A DNA stretch of 64,000 nt, taken from positions 248,001 to 312,000 of the forward strand of contig NZ_WQNI01000013.1 of NCBI RefSeq assembly GCF_010993735.1. Reading direction: 5' to 3'. A program made the position numbers and the translations under genes. The stretch comes from Chelativorans alearensis (GTDB lineage: Bacteria; Pseudomonadota; Alphaproteobacteria; Rhizobiales; Rhizobiaceae). The notes under the pieces were generated by a model. That model searched no databases. It was not told the DNA's origin and saw only the letters and a program-made list of their open reading frames with translations. This document shows, one piece after another, positions 36,299 through 45,699 of the stretch (position 1 is its first letter; every line of letters begins with the position of its first letter).

Positions 36299-36334
36299 AC
36301 AAAGCCACTCGCCCGGATGGACGAGTGGCTTTGT
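36299..36334 (-). terminator. Strong hairpin terminator after the flp pilin gene
   Basis: Perfect 13-base arms at 36299-36311 and 36322-36334 (core AAAGCCACTCG / CGAGTGGCTTT) with a 10-base loop. It lies 20 bases past the pilin stop, between flp and cpaA. Such a structure would make flp much more abundant than cpaA, as expected for a major pilin. Confidence 0.8.
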
Positions 36335-36353
36335 TCATGCACAATGTGGGAGA

Positions 36354-36539
36354 TTAGCCGCCGCTTCCGTTCGCCTTTTCCATCTCGGTGCGGGCCTTGT
36401 CGAAGGTCTCGCTGATCTCTGTGCCGAGAAGGCCAGCAGCCGTGATGATGCCAATGGCAATCAGCGCCGCGATCAGGCCATACTCGATGGCGGTTGCGCC
36501 GGACTCGTCCTTCAGGAAACGTGCGAAAAGCTTGGACAT
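36354..36539 (-). CDS. Flp family type IVb pilin
   Basis: A 61-residue prepilin. The leader MSKLFARFLKDESG ends at Gly14; the mature protein begins ATAIEYGLIAALIAIGIITA with the Glu+5/Tyr+6 of Flp pilins and a single hydrophobic helix. AAGGAG lies before the ATG at 36539, excluding an ATG 11 codons upstream. It would be processed by the neighbouring CpaA and assembled by Tad machinery, whose ATPase genes are not in the window. A CtrA box lies about 155 bases upstream. Confidence 0.96.
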   Translation of the reverse strand: MSKLFARFLKDESGATAIEYGLIAALIAIGIITAAGLLGTEISETFDKARTEMEKANGSGG

Positions 36540-36690
36540 GAGAGTACTCCTTAAGCTCCAGGTTAACAGCACTTCCGCCGGCGTTTTTTCCCCCGCCGAT
36601 CAGAATGACGGGAACTTAGTCGGCAGCCCTTTCGAGGCCTTTAACAAACAGTCTTACCGAAATCTTTCATGTTCCGCTTTCTTACCCTGG

Positions 36691-36705
36691 TTAACCATGG
36701 CTTAA
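36691..36705. promoter_or_regulatory. CtrA box (exact consensus) upstream of the flp pilin gene
   Basis: TTAA-CCATGGC-TTAA matches the CtrA consensus TTAA-N7-TTAA exactly. It lies in the 295-base AT-rich gap between the divergent flp pilin and pilus-assembly genes. In Caulobacter the pilin gene pilA is a known CtrA target, so control of this pilus by the cell cycle is plausible. Confidence 0.6.
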
Positions 36706-36834
36706 ATAATTAGGAGAGTTTTACTTAATTAATACAGCAGGAATCTTTCGCTGGAAGAGCAGGTCTGTTTAACCGTTGGTTCACCAATACCGTTCATATT
36801 TTCGAGACGGATGGCGATATGGGGGAACCGGCCG

Positions 36835-37266
36835 ATGGCGGGGACAAGATTTACTGCATTGAGGGCGGTGTTTGCCGCGGCGCTTCTGGCGGGTGCGCTT
36901 GCGCTGCCCGGTGCGGCCTTTGCCGAGGCCGGCATCAGCGTGGTGATGAACCAGGCCAAGGTGGTCAAGCTGGCGCGGGCGGCCGACACCATCGTCATCG
37001 GCAACCCGGAGATCGCCGATGCGGCGGTGCAGGACGCCAGGACCATCGTGCTCACCGGCAGGGGATTCGGCGTGACCAACCTCGTCATCTTCGATGCCGA
37101 CGGCCAGCCGATCGTCGACGAGCAGATCGTCGTGTCGCGACAGGCGGCGAATTCCGTGCGCATCTACCGCCGCGCGGACGTGCAGACGCTTTCCTGCACG
37201 CCCTACTGCGAGGGGTCTTACAAGACAGATGCAGAGCGGATGTCCGAGAACGAGACAAGCCAGTAG
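36835..37266 (+). CDS. Pilus assembly protein, secretin N-terminal-type domain
   Basis: A 143-residue exported protein with a signal peptide (AVFAAALLAGALALPGAAFA) and the short beta-rich domain found at the N-terminus of CpaC/RcpA secretins (VVKLARAADTIVIGNPEIAD, TNLVIFDADGQPIVDEQIVV). It lacks the secretin channel domain, so it is the stand-alone version. The ATG at 36835 was chosen for GGGGGAA eight bases upstream; an ATG eight codons earlier is possible. Divergent from flp. Confidence 0.8.
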   Translation: MAGTRFTALRAVFAAALLAGALALPGAAFAEAGISVVMNQAKVVKLARAADTIVIGNPEIADAAVQDARTIVLTGRGFGVTNLVIFDADGQPIVDEQIVVSRQAANSVRIYRRADVQTLSCTPYCEGSYKTDAERMSENETSQ

Positions 37267-37399
37267 GCCCAGGGGCTGGCGAGCTGGGGATTGACGCCCG
37301 GTTAACGCCGAATGGCCAATTTTAGCGGCGCGGAAAACGCCAACGCAACCGCTCCCGCGCTATGGTCCCGCATTCGCTTTACCGGCGTGGGTTTGGGGC

Positions 37400-37969
37400 A
37401 TGGACACTTCGAAGATCGAGGCAAAGGAAGGCAAGCGGCTGACGCCGCGCGCGCTGCTTTACCGTTTCTGCCGGGACAGGAAGGGCGTTGCGGCCATCGA
37501 GTTCGCCGCCCTGGCGATCCCTTTCTTCCTTCTGCTTTTCGCCATCCTGGAAAGCTGCGTCGCCTTCGCCGCGCAGCAGGTTATGGCCAACGCCACGTTC
37601 GACATCGCCCGCCAGTTCCGCACCGGCCAACTGCGGCCCGACGACCTGAACGAGGGCTCGCTGCGCGATATGCTGTGCGCACGCATGAGCGTGCTCGTCT
37701 CCGACGGCTGTCCGGGCCTGGAAGTCGACCTGCGCGCCTACGATACCTTCGAGGAGGCGGCGAGATTGCGCATAAAATACACGCCGGGCGGAGACATAGA
37801 CACGAGCGACTTCCGGGTCGAGCCGGGAGACGCGCTGTCGAAGAACATGTTGCGCGTCTTCTACCGCTGGCCGGTGATGACGGACTTCATGCGCAAGTCG
37901 ATGTCGAACCTGCCTGATGGCAAGACGCTGCTCTTCTCCACCACCGCGTGGCAGAACGAGCCTTTCTGA
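37400..37969 (+). CDS. TadE-like pseudopilin
   Basis: A 189-residue protein with a cytoplasmic N-terminus, then the TadE motif RKGVAAIEFAALAIPFFLLL containing the conserved Glu and a single membrane helix, and a periplasmic remainder with three Cys. TadE-type pseudopilins are cleaved by CpaA and take part in Tad pilus assembly. It lies 133 bases after the secretin-N-like gene and 16 bases before a second TadE-like gene. Confidence 0.88.
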   Translation: MDTSKIEAKEGKRLTPRALLYRFCRDRKGVAAIEFAALAIPFFLLLFAILESCVAFAAQQVMANATFDIARQFRTGQLRPDDLNEGSLRDMLCARMSVLVSDGCPGLEVDLRAYDTFEEAARLRIKYTPGGDIDTSDFRVEPGDALSKNMLRVFYRWPVMTDFMRKSMSNLPDGKTLLFSTTAWQNEPF

Positions 37970-37985
37970 GGCGGGGGGTGCGGCG

Positions 37986-38597
37986 ATGAACATCCAGGCA
38001 AAGATGTTGGCTGCGGCGGGCGCCGTCCGCCGGTTCCTGGCGGAGAAGGGCGGGGTTGCGGCGGTGGAGTTCGCCTTCATCGCACCGCTCATGTTCGCTT
38101 TCTACTTCCTGACGATGGAGTTTTCTCAAGGAATCGACACGAACAAGAAGGTCGGTCGCGCGGCTATCCTAGTGGGAGATCTCGTCGCCCAGTCGCCGGT
38201 CATGACCGGCGACGAGCTGGACGCGATCATGAAGATCGGCGAGGCGGTGCTGCAGCCCTACAACCGCAGCAAGCCGGAGATCACCATCACCGCGATCGCG
38301 ATCACCGACGAGGACACGCCGAGGGCGCTGGTCGCTTGGTCGCGGCGCTTTGCCGATGGCGTCTCCAGCCGCGCCGAGAAGCCGGGCAGCCGGATTGACG
38401 TGCCGAAGGAGCTGATGTCCCGGGACAGCTTTCTGATCCGCGCGGAGGCGGATCTTACCTATTCGCCGGTCATCACATGGTCCGACACGGGGAAGAAGGC
38501 CCTCGGCCTGATGGCGGCCTTCGACAAGCTCGAGATGGGCGAGGGCTACTACCTGCGGCCGCGCGTGACACGGAAGATTCCGTGCGCCGATTGCTGA
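37986..38597 (+). CDS. TadE/TadG-like pseudopilin
   Basis: A 203-residue paralogue of the preceding protein with the motif [20 protein letters not shown] followed by a periplasmic domain ending in CADC. The ATG at 37986 follows a GGCGGGGGG stretch; the open frame extends 23 codons upstream into the previous gene. It probably pairs with the upstream TadE-like protein. A vWA-containing TadG is not present here. Confidence 0.85.
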   Translation: MNIQAKMLAAAGAVRRFLAEKGGVAAVEFAFIAPLMFAFYFLTMEFSQGIDTNKKVGRAAILVGDLVAQSPVMTGDELDAIMKIGEAVLQPYNRSKPEITITAIAITDEDTPRALVAWSRRFADGVSSRAEKPGSRIDVPKELMSRDSFLIRAEADLTYSPVITWSDTGKKALGLMAAFDKLEMGEGYYLRPRVTRKIPCADC

Positions 38598-38651
38598 GGC
38601 GCAGGGCTCTCCATCCCGCGATTGCCAAGGCGCCGCAGCGCTCTTATGTCT

Positions 38652-38670
38652 GGACTCCAATCTGGAGTCC
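38652..38670 (+). promoter_or_regulatory. Hairpin covering the deoB ribosome binding site, with two GANTC sites
   Basis: GGACTCCA (38652-38659) and TGGAGTCC (38663-38670) form an 8-base stem with a three-base loop. The GGAG in the right arm is the likely Shine-Dalgarno for the ATG at 38674, so the fold would hide it. Each arm also holds a GANTC (CcrM) site, by symmetry. Confidence 0.55.
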
Positions 38671-38673
38671 GCC

Positions 38674-39906
38674 ATGGCACGTGCTTTCCTCTTCGTTCTC
38701 GATTCCTTCGGCATCGGCCACGCCGCTGATGCGGGGCGGTTCGGCGACGCGGGTGCCGATACCTACGGCCATATCGAAGCTGCCGCGGCCAGGGGCGAGG
38801 CGGACCGTCCGGGCCTCAGGCAGGGGCCGCTCAACCTGCCCAATATGCGCAGCCTCGGGCTGGATCATGCGGCAGCCATCGCCGCCGGCCGCGAGGTGGC
38901 GCCGGGGCCTGCCCCTTCCGGCTTTTTCGGCGCGGCGGATGAGAGATCCAGCGGCAAGGATACGCCCTCGGGCCATTGGGAGATCGCAGGCGTGCCGGTG
39001 CCCTTCGAATGGGGGTACTTTCCACACCTGGTTCCCACCTTCCCGGTCACACTGACGGACCGCCTGATTGCCGAGGCGGATATTCCCGGAATTCTCGGCA
39101 ATTGCCATGCTTCGGGCACCGAGATCATCGCCCGGCTGGGCGAGGAGCATATCCGCACGGGTAAACCCATTTGCTACACGTCGGCCGACTCGGTGTTCCA
39201 GATCGCCGCCCACGAGACGCATTTCGGGCTCGAACGCCTTTACAAGCTGTGCGAGACGGCGCGCCGCCTCGTCGACGAATACACGATCGGCCGCGTCATC
39301 GCGCGGCCGTTCGTGGGCGAGAATGCCGACACCTTCGAGCGCACGGCGAACCGGCGCGACTATGCCGTGCCGCCGCCGGAGCCGACGCTGCTCGATCGGG
39401 TGATCGCCGCGGGCGGGCGGGTGCTGGCAGTCGGCAAGATCGGCGACATCTTCGCGCATCAAGGCGTGAGCGAGGTGCGCAAGGCGGCCGGCAACATGGC
39501 GCTGTTCGACGCCACGTTCGGCGCCATGGAGGATGCGGCGGACGGCGATCTCGTCTTCACCAATTTCGTCGATTTCGACACGCTCTACGGCCACCGGCGC
39601 GACGTGGCAGGCTATGCCGCCGCGCTGGAAGCTTTCGACCGCCGCCTGCCGGAAGCGCTGGCGCGGCTCAAGCACGGCGATATGCTCATCCTCACCGCCG
39701 ACCACGGCTGCGACCCCACCTGGGCCGGCACCGACCATACGCGCGAGCGCATCCCGATCGTCGGCACGGGGCCGGGCCTTGGCACCGGTTCCATCGGCCG
39801 CAGAAGCACCTATGCCGATATCGGCGAGACGATCGCTGCGCATCTGGGGCTGGCGCCCGGCCGCCACGGCGAGGCTCTCTTACCGGCGCGGAGCGCCAAT
39901 GCCTGA
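38674..39906 (+). CDS. deoB: Phosphopentomutase
   Basis: A 410-residue alkaline-phosphatase-fold mutase that interconverts ribose- or deoxyribose-1- and 5-phosphates in nucleoside salvage. Metal-binding Asp residues appear in [15 protein letters not shown] and in [19 protein letters not shown], and [10 protein letters not shown] carries the region of the phosphorylated Thr. Length and ends match the family. Its last eight bases overlap mutM. The ribosome binding site lies in a hairpin (separate entry). Confidence 0.96.
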   Translation: MARAFLFVLDSFGIGHAADAGRFGDAGADTYGHIEAAAARGEADRPGLRQGPLNLPNMRSLGLDHAAAIAAGREVAPGPAPSGFFGAADERSSGKDTPSGHWEIAGVPVPFEWGYFPHLVPTFPVTLTDRLIAEADIPGILGNCHASGTEIIARLGEEHIRTGKPICYTSADSVFQIAAHETHFGLERLYKLCETARRLVDEYTIGRVIARPFVGENADTFERTANRRDYAVPPPEPTLLDRVIAAGGRVLAVGKIGDIFAHQGVSEVRKAAGNMALFDATFGAMEDAADGDLVFTNFVDFDTLYGHRRDVAGYAAALEAFDRRLPEALARLKHGDMLILTADHGCDPTWAGTDHTRERIPIVGTGPGLGTGSIGRRSTYADIGETIAAHLGLAPGRHGEALLPARSANA

Positions 39907-40792
39907 GTTGCCCGAGGTCGAGACCGTCCGCCGCGGCCTGCAGCCGGCGATGGAGGGTGCGCGCGTCACAACGGTCGAGCAGCGGCGGCCGGATCTGCGG
40001 TTTCCCTTTCCCGCGGGCTTTGCGGGACGCCTGGAAGACCGCACCGTGACCGCGCTCGGCCGGCGCGCGAAATATCTTCTCATGCATCTGGAGGATGACA
40101 GCGTCCTCATCTGCCACCTCGGCATGTCCGGCTCCTTCCGCATCGAGGCGGGAGAGGAAGAAGCGCTTCCCGGCGCCTTTCACCACGCGCGCGCGAAGGA
40201 CGGAAAGCACGACCACGTGGTCTTCCATCTGCGCAAGGGCGAGGAGCCGCCGCTGCGTGTCATCTACAACGACCCGCGCCGCTTCGGCTTCATGCTGCTG
40301 ACCAAGGCGGCAGACCTTGACGTCCATCCTTTACTTGCAGGGCTGGGCGTCGAGCCGACGGGCAACGCGCTGGACGGCGGGTTGCTCGCCCGGCTTCTCG
40401 CCGGCCGGCGGGCGCCGCTCAAGGCGGCGCTCATGGACCAGCGGGTCGTCGCCGGGCTCGGCAACATCTACGCCTGCGAGGCGCTGTGGCGGGCGGGGCT
40501 TTCGCCGCGCCGTGCGGCTGCCACCCTGGCGGCACGCGACGGCGGCGAGACGGCGCGCAGCGTGCGCCTTGCCGAAGCTATCCGCACGGTCATTGCCGAG
40601 GCCATTGCCGCCGGCGGCTCGTCGCTGCGCGACTATGTGCGGGCCGACGGCACGCTCGGCTACTTCCAGCACACGTTCAACGTCTACGACCGCGAGGGCG
40701 CGGCTTGCCGCACGGCGGGATGCGAGGGTACGGTGCGCCGCATCGTGCAGGGCGGGCGCTCCACTTTCTATTGCCCGGCCTGTCAGCGGTAG
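39899..40792 (+). CDS. mutM: Formamidopyrimidine-DNA glycosylase
   Basis: A 297-residue Fpg, which removes 8-oxoguanine and formamidopyrimidines and nicks the strand. The catalytic N-terminus [13 protein letters not shown] (Pro after the start Met, then Glu), the helix-two-turn-helix with [17 protein letters not shown], and the C-terminal zinc finger (Cys pairs in CRTAGC and YCPACQR) are all intact. The ATG overlaps the end of deoB by eight bases. Confidence 0.96.
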   Translation: MPELPEVETVRRGLQPAMEGARVTTVEQRRPDLRFPFPAGFAGRLEDRTVTALGRRAKYLLMHLEDDSVLICHLGMSGSFRIEAGEEEALPGAFHHARAKDGKHDHVVFHLRKGEEPPLRVIYNDPRRFGFMLLTKAADLDVHPLLAGLGVEPTGNALDGGLLARLLAGRRAPLKAALMDQRVVAGLGNIYACEALWRAGLSPRRAAATLAARDGGETARSVRLAEAIRTVIAEAIAAGGSSLRDYVRADGTLGYFQHTFNVYDREGAACRTAGCEGTVRRIVQGGRSTFYCPACQR

Positions 40793-40831
40793 GTTATCTG
40801 CAAATCTGGAACGAGCGAGAGGACGATCTTC

Positions 40832-41605
40832 ATGGCGTATGAGACCATCCTGGTGGAAACACGGGGGCGCGTGGGCCTGATCACGCTCAATCGGCCCAAG
40901 GCGCTGAACGCGCTTAATTCGCAGGTTCTGGAGGAGCTGGTCACTGCTGCCGAGGCCTTCGACGCGAGCGCCAAGGTCGGTGCAATCGTCCTTACCGGCT
41001 CGGAGAAGGCGTTCGCCGCCGGCGCCGACATCAAGGAAATGCAGGCCAAGACCTATGTCGAGGCCTATATGGAGGACTTCTTCTCCGGCTGGGAGCACTT
41101 CACACGCGTGCGCAAGCCGGTGATCGCGGCGGTGGCCGGCTATGCGCTGGGCGGCGGCTGCGAGTTGGCCATGATGTGCGATTTCATCATCGCCGCCGAT
41201 AACGCCAAGTTCGGGCAGCCCGAGATCACGCTGGGCGTCATGCCCGGCATGGGCGGTTCGCAACGGCTGACGCGCTTCGTCGGCAAGTCCAAGGCGATGG
41301 AGATGTGCCTGACCGGGCGCATGATGGACGCCGAAGAAGCGGAGCGTTGCGGTCTTGTCTCGCGGGTGGTGCCGGCGGGCGAGTTGATCGAGGAGGCGCT
41401 GGAAGCGGCCGGAAAGATCGCCGAGTTCTCCCTGCCCGCCGTCATGATGACCAAGGAAGCGGTCAACCGCGCCTACGAGACGACGCTTGCCGAGGGGCTG
41501 CGCTTCGAAAGAAGGGTATTCCATTCCATGTTCGCGCTCGACGACCAGAAGGAGGGCATGGCCGCCTTCACGGAAAAGCGCTCGGCGCAGTTCAGGAACC
41601 GCTGA
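40832..41605 (+). CDS. Enoyl-CoA hydratase
   Basis: A 257-residue crotonase. It has the oxyanion-hole segments [11 protein letters not shown] and [16 protein letters not shown] and the two active-site Glu positions (the latter segment and [15 protein letters not shown]), so it should hydrate trans-2-enoyl-CoA. It stands between mutM and rpsT, an order common in Rhizobiales, and is separate from the beta-oxidation operon at 1.6-9.3 kb. Short-chain preference is typical of this size class but not proven here. Confidence 0.93.
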   Translation: MAYETILVETRGRVGLITLNRPKALNALNSQVLEELVTAAEAFDASAKVGAIVLTGSEKAFAAGADIKEMQAKTYVEAYMEDFFSGWEHFTRVRKPVIAAVAGYALGGGCELAMMCDFIIAADNAKFGQPEITLGVMPGMGGSQRLTRFVGKSKAMEMCLTGRMMDAEEAERCGLVSRVVPAGELIEEALEAAGKIAEFSLPAVMMTKEAVNRAYETTLAEGLRFERRVFHSMFALDDQKEGMAAFTEKRSAQFRNR

Positions 41606-41623
41606 GAAGGCAGCCGCAAGCCG

Positions 41624-41652
41624 TTGACGCATCCGGCAAGCTGCATTATAAG
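41624..41652 (+). promoter_or_regulatory. Sigma-70-type promoter of rpsT
   Basis: TTGACG (41624-41629) and TATAAG (41647-41652) are separated by 17 bases. This is the best promoter match noticed in the window and lies about 100 bases before the rpsT start. Confidence 0.7.
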
Positions 41653-41758
41653 CCGCCCGACTGAGGTGGCCCGTCGGCTGCCCTTTTAGTTTGTGCGCCC
41701 TAAGAGCCTGCCAGGCAGGCCGCCTTGCGGCAGCGACAGTTGAAACGAGAGAGGACAG

Positions 41759-42025
41759 ATGGCCAACACCACTTCGGCCAAGAAGGCGGTGCGTAAGATC
41801 GCCCGCCGCACCGCCGTAAACAAGAGCCGCCGCTCACGCGTCCGGGGTTTCATCCGCAAGGTTGAAGAGGCGCTGGCTGCCGGCGACAAGGAAGCTGCGC
41901 AGAACGCGCTCAAAGCGGCTCAGCCGGAGCTGATGCGCGCCGCCTCCAAGGGCATTCTTCACAAGAACACGGCATCACGGAAAGTTTCACGTCTATCCCA
42001 ACGCGTGAAAACATTGGGCGCCTAG
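41759..42025 (+). CDS. rpsT: 30S ribosomal protein S20
   Basis: An 88-residue, highly basic S20. [20 protein letters not shown] and the C-terminal [19 protein letters not shown] match the family end to end. It has its own promoter upstream and an intrinsic terminator downstream. Its position just before dnaA is conserved in alphaproteobacteria. Confidence 0.97.
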   Translation: MANTTSAKKAVRKIARRTAVNKSRRSRVRGFIRKVEEALAAGDKEAAQNALKAAQPELMRAASKGILHKNTASRKVSRLSQRVKTLGA

Positions 42026-42048
42026 GCCCACCTTCCAGCAACTTCGAC

Positions 42049-42075
42049 AACCCGGCCCTTGGGCCGGGTTTTTCT
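42049..42075 (+). terminator. Intrinsic terminator of rpsT
   Basis: AACCCGGCCC (42049-42058) pairs with GGGCCGGGTT (42061-42070), followed by a T-rich tail. It starts 24 bases after the rpsT stop. Confidence 0.92.
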
Positions 42076-42239
42076 TTGCCGACCAATGGGTTGGCCGACC
42101 CCGCGGGAAGCGTTCGCCGGGGCCGGATTTTTAATTTGCCGGCGCTGCTTTTTCAGCGCTAGGAAAACTGTCATACGGCCCCGCGCGCCGATTGACCTCC
42201 GGCGATAATATCTCTTTATAAACAATGCCTTATGACCCG

Positions 42240-42248
42240 TTATCCACA
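42240..42248 (+). promoter_or_regulatory. DnaA box, perfect consensus
   Basis: TTATCCACA is identical to the high-affinity E. coli DnaA box. It lies about 610 bases upstream of the dnaA start. Confidence 0.7.
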
Positions 42249-42857
42249 GCCGAAATATGTCATCGACCGCAGGTGCACCATCTGCGAATGTCAAGCAGAT
42301 TTTTTGGATTTTTTTTTCGCCTGACGGTCATGGCGGAGGGCTTTCCGAAAAGCTTCTTGAATCAAAATAGCTTAAGGATTTTGACTCGGTGAACGAAGGC
42401 ATTTTGGGGCTGTCTACAAAGCCAGATTCGTAAAAAAAGGGTTAGAGGCGCACTTGCCCTTTCCACAAGGATTTCGGTAATGTCACTCCATCGCAAGGGC
42501 AGGCGTAGAGCCTGAAAGACCAAGCCAAAAAGGCAGCATTTGCTGCGCGGAGTTTTTCCGCGTGCCGGCCTGCTTTTGCCCGCGTGAAATTGAGGGATCC
42601 GGCGGGTTCGATACCGTTGCAGCGCAGGAGTGCCGATCTGGCATGAAGCCGGAACGCTATTGCTGTGACTACGCGTGACCTCGGGGGAGACCATGGGGCG
42701 AGTTCGATTTGAGAAAGGAGGTGCGGCTTAGGTGAGAGCCGGTGCTGAATGACAAAGAATACACGGACGGGCGGGCCGGATCGTGTTGGGGTGCGATCAA
42801 TCCGGCGTGCGATAGACACGCTCGTTTAAAAACAAACATTTTTACAGGGAATCGAGG

Positions 42858-44390
42858 ATGCAAAGCGGCGTTGAGAGGGAAGTTGAGGGAGCTTTGTCAT
42901 TTCACAGTTCCGCAACTGAGGGGGAAGAGATGACCAGTGCCGGCGGATCTACCGCTGTGTTCGATCGGGTCAGGGCGCAATTGAAGGCGCGGCTGGGCAC
43001 CGAGGTCTACTCTAGCTGGTTCGGCCGTATGAAGCTGGCGGAGACCTCCAAGGGCGTTGTCCGCATTTCCGTGCCCACGGCTTTCCTGCGCGCCTGGATC
43101 AACGGCCACTATCTCGACCTCATTACCGAGCTGTGGCAGGCCGAGGATGCTTCCGTGCTGAAGGTCGAGTTCGTCGTGCGCACGGCAACGCGGGGTACAA
43201 TCACCCGTACAGAGGCCAAGCTTGTCGCGACGCGTAAAGTCTCGCCTCAACCCCAGGGCGCGACGTCGCCCGGCGCCATCAACGGCAAGCGTCTCGGCAG
43301 CGCGAGCACGGGGCGGGCCGAGCCTGCAGGGCGCCCGAGCATCTTCGGTTCGCCGCTCGACGGCCGCTACACCTTCGATTCCTTTATCGAGGGGAAATCC
43401 AACCGCGTCGCCTGTGCGGCCGCGCGCACGGTGGCCGAATCCGCTTCCAGCGCGGTGCGTTTCAACCCGCTTTTCCTGCATGCCTCGGTGGGGCTCGGCA
43501 AGACCCACCTCCTGCAGGCCATCGCCGCCGCTTCGTTGAAGCACAGGCCGCAGTCGCGCGTCGTCTACCTGACGGCGGAATATTTCATGTGGCGCTTCGC
43601 CACCGCCATCCGCGACAACAACGCCTTGACGTTGAAGGAACAGTTGCGCGACATCGACCTGCTCATCATCGACGATATGCAGTTCCTGCAGGGCAAGTCG
43701 ATCCAGAACGAATTCTGCCATCTTCTGAACATGCTGCTCGACAGCGCCCGCCAGGTGGTGGTTGCCGCCGATAGGCCCGCAGCCGAGTTGGAGTCGCTGG
43801 AGCCCCGCGTGAAGTCGCGGCTCAACGGCGGCGTCTCGCTGGAGATCGCGCCGCCCGATTACGACCTTCGGCTGGCCATGCTCCAGCAGCGACTGGCGGC
43901 CGCCAAGACGGAAGACCATTCTCTGGATATTCCTCAGGAGGTGCTTGAGCATGTGGCGCGCGCCGTCACCGGCAGCGGCCGTGAACTGGAAGGCGCCTTC
44001 AACCAGCTTGTCTTCCGCCACTCCTTCGAGCCGCAGATCACGCTGGAGCGCATCGACGAGATTCTCGGCCCCGTCTGCCGTGTCGGCGAGCCACGGCGCG
44101 TACGCATCGAGGACATCCAGCGCATCGTCGCCCGCCATTACAACGTGTCGAAGACGGAGCTCCTGTCGAACCGGCGCACGCGCACTATCGTCAAGCCGCG
44201 CCAGGTGGCCATGTATCTGGCCAAGGTGATGACGCCGCGCTCGCTTCCCGAGATCGGCCGCCGCTTCGGCGGACGCGACCACACCACGGTGCTGCACGCG
44301 GTGCGCAAGATCGAGGGCCTGTCGGGCAACGACGGTCAATTGGCGCAGGAGATCGAGCTCCTGAAACGGCTCATCAGCGACCAGGCCTGA
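42858..44390 (+). CDS. dnaA: Chromosomal replication initiator DnaA
   Basis: A 510-residue DnaA. Domain I is near residues 30-110 ([19 protein letters not shown]), a variable linker follows (about 110-170), the AAA+ domain has [15 protein letters not shown] (Walker A; the first Gly of the usual GxxGxGKT is Ala), [13 protein letters not shown] (Walker B) and sensor segments, and domain IV ends in the DnaA-box-binding signature [16 protein letters not shown]. Start at 42858 (AGGGAATC upstream) gives [11 protein letters not shown]; an ATG at 42930 with GAGGGGGAAGAG is a strong alternative and would remove 24 residues. Confidence 0.96.
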   Translation: MQSGVEREVEGALSFHSSATEGEEMTSAGGSTAVFDRVRAQLKARLGTEVYSSWFGRMKLAETSKGVVRISVPTAFLRAWINGHYLDLITELWQAEDASVLKVEFVVRTATRGTITRTEAKLVATRKVSPQPQGATSPGAINGKRLGSASTGRAEPAGRPSIFGSPLDGRYTFDSFIEGKSNRVACAAARTVAESASSAVRFNPLFLHASVGLGKTHLLQAIAAASLKHRPQSRVVYLTAEYFMWRFATAIRDNNALTLKEQLRDIDLLIIDDMQFLQGKSIQNEFCHLLNMLLDSARQVVVAADRPAAELESLEPRVKSRLNGGVSLEIAPPDYDLRLAMLQQRLAAAKTEDHSLDIPQEVLEHVARAVTGSGRELEGAFNQLVFRHSFEPQITLERIDEILGPVCRVGEPRRVRIEDIQRIVARHYNVSKTELLSNRRTRTIVKPRQVAMYLAKVMTPRSLPEIGRRFGGRDHTTVLHAVRKIEGLSGNDGQLAQEIELLKRLISDQA

Positions 44391-44437
44391 CGGGCGAGGG
44401 CGCGCCAAGTGCCTGCAAGACAGGCGTTATCCCCAAA

Positions 44438-44480
44438 AAGCCCGCGGAAAATGATCTCGGCCTTTCCGCGGGCTTGCCTT
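44438..44480 (+). terminator. Terminator after dnaA
   Basis: AAGCCCGCGGAAA (44438-44450) pairs with TTTCCGCGGGCTT (44463-44475) and is followed by CCTTTCTT. It separates dnaA from dnaN, which therefore probably has its own promoter in the remaining 100 bases. Confidence 0.8.
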
Positions 44481-44580
44481 TCTTGATGATTTCCTGTCAG
44501 TTTGCAGCGAATCCGGCCCAGCGCCGTGACAGGCATGGTCCATGCCGCTCCGCTCTTCATCCAGGCGAGATACACCGGTC

Positions 44581-45699
44581 ATGCGTGTAATTCTTGAACG
44601 TTCCAACCTTCTGAAATCCCTAGGCCACGTGCACCGGGTGGTCGAACGTCGCAACACCATCCCCATCCTCTCCAACGTGCTGTTGTCGGCCGACGGCGCC
44701 AGTCTGGAGATGAAGGCCACCGACCTCGATCTCGAGGTGACGGAAGCAGCCGCAGCCAATGTCGAGCAAGCGGGCGCCACCACGGTGCCGGCGCACCTGC
44801 TCTACGACATCGTGCGCAAGCTGCCCGAGGGGGCGGAGGTGATGCTGAAGATGGACGAGAGCGGCAACGCCATGTCCGTCACCTCCGGCCGCTCCACCTT
44901 CCGGCTGCAGTGCTTGCCTCAGGCGGATTTCCCGGAGCTTTCCGCCGGTCAGTTCTCGCACATCTTCCGCTTGGAATCGGAAGCCCTGCGCGACCTCATC
45001 GAGAAGACCCAGTTCGCCATCTCGACGGAGGAGACCCGCTACTATCTCAACGGCATCTACCTCCACACGCTGGAGGCGGACGGCAAGCTGATGCTGCGCG
45101 CTGTGGCGACGGACGGCCATCGGCTGGCGCGGGCGGAGATCGAGGCGCCGGCCGGCTCGGAAGGCATGCCGGGCATCATCATCCCGCGCAAGACCGTGGG
45201 CGAGCTCCAGAAGCTGGTGGACGACCCGGACGTGGCGGTGACGGTGGAACTGTCGGAGACCAAGATCCGCTTCACCATCGGCAGCGTCGTCCTCACCTCG
45301 AAGCTGATCGACGGCACTTTCCCGGATTATCAGCGCGTGATCCCGACCGGCAACGACAAGGAACTGATCATCGACCGGCAGAGCTTCTCGGCCGCCGTCG
45401 ACCGCGTGTCGACCGTCTCGTCCGAGCGCGGCCGCGCCGTGAAGCTTTCGATCGCCGACGGCCAGGTGACACTTACCGTCAACAACCCCGACTCCGGCAG
45501 TGCGACGGAAGAGATTCCCGCCGGCTACGACGCGGAGGCCATCGAGATCGGCTTCAACGCCCGCTACCTTCTCGATGTCGCTGCGCAGCTTACCGGCGGC
45601 GAAGCGAAATTCCTTCTGGCCGATGCCGGCTCGCCCACCATCGTCCAGGACACGTCCGACGAGCGGGCGCTCTATGTCCTGATGCCGATGCGGGTGTGA
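44581..45699 (+). CDS. dnaN: DNA polymerase III beta subunit (sliding clamp)
   Basis: A 372-residue three-domain clamp. MRVILERSNLLKSLGHVHRV is the family start; later FRLQCLPQADFPEL, AVATDGHRLARAEI and the C-terminal SPTIVQDTSDERALYVLMPMR match the clamp and its partner-binding groove. Dimerises around DNA and tethers polymerase III. The ATG at 44581 was chosen over one 13 codons upstream by similarity. Its TGA overlaps the recF GTG. Confidence 0.97.
   Translation: MRVILERSNLLKSLGHVHRVVERRNTIPILSNVLLSADGASLEMKATDLDLEVTEAAAANVEQAGATTVPAHLLYDIVRKLPEGAEVMLKMDESGNAMSVTSGRSTFRLQCLPQADFPELSAGQFSHIFRLESEALRDLIEKTQFAISTEETRYYLNGIYLHTLEADGKLMLRAVATDGHRLARAEIEAPAGSEGMPGIIIPRKTVGELQKLVDDPDVAVTVELSETKIRFTIGSVVLTSKLIDGTFPDYQRVIPTGNDKELIIDRQSFSAAVDRVSTVSSERGRAVKLSIADGQVTLTVNNPDSGSATEEIPAGYDAEAIEIGFNARYLLDVAAQLTGGEAKFLLADAGSPTIVQDTSDERALYVLMPMRV

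Larger units (their letters stand above)
42026..42857. promoter_or_regulatory. Long gap between rpsT and dnaA with DnaA box, GANTC sites and T-tracts
   Basis: These 832 bases hold the rpsT terminator at the start, a perfect DnaA box (TTATCCACA, 42240-42248), GANTC sites at 42359-42363, 42383-42387 and 42849-42853, and T-tracts near 42300-42318. TTGACC at 42192 with TATAAA near 42217 is a possible promoter with a long 19-base spacer. No credible coding frame is seen. The likely role is control of dnaA by DnaA and by cell-cycle methylation. An origin is possible, but only one good DnaA box was found and in related Rhizobiales the origin is usually placed near hemE. Confidence 0.6.

Noticed and set aside
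42468-42478. TTTCCACAA as a second DnaA box
   Set aside because: Differs at key positions from TTATNCACA; too weak to claim.
42600-42625. GGGTTCGATACC, resembling a tRNA T-arm
   Set aside because: No acceptor, D or anticodon arms can be drawn around it.
42026-42857. Calling the rpsT-dnaA gap the replication origin
   Set aside because: Only one perfect DnaA box was found, and related genomes usually place the origin near hemE; kept as a regulatory region instead.
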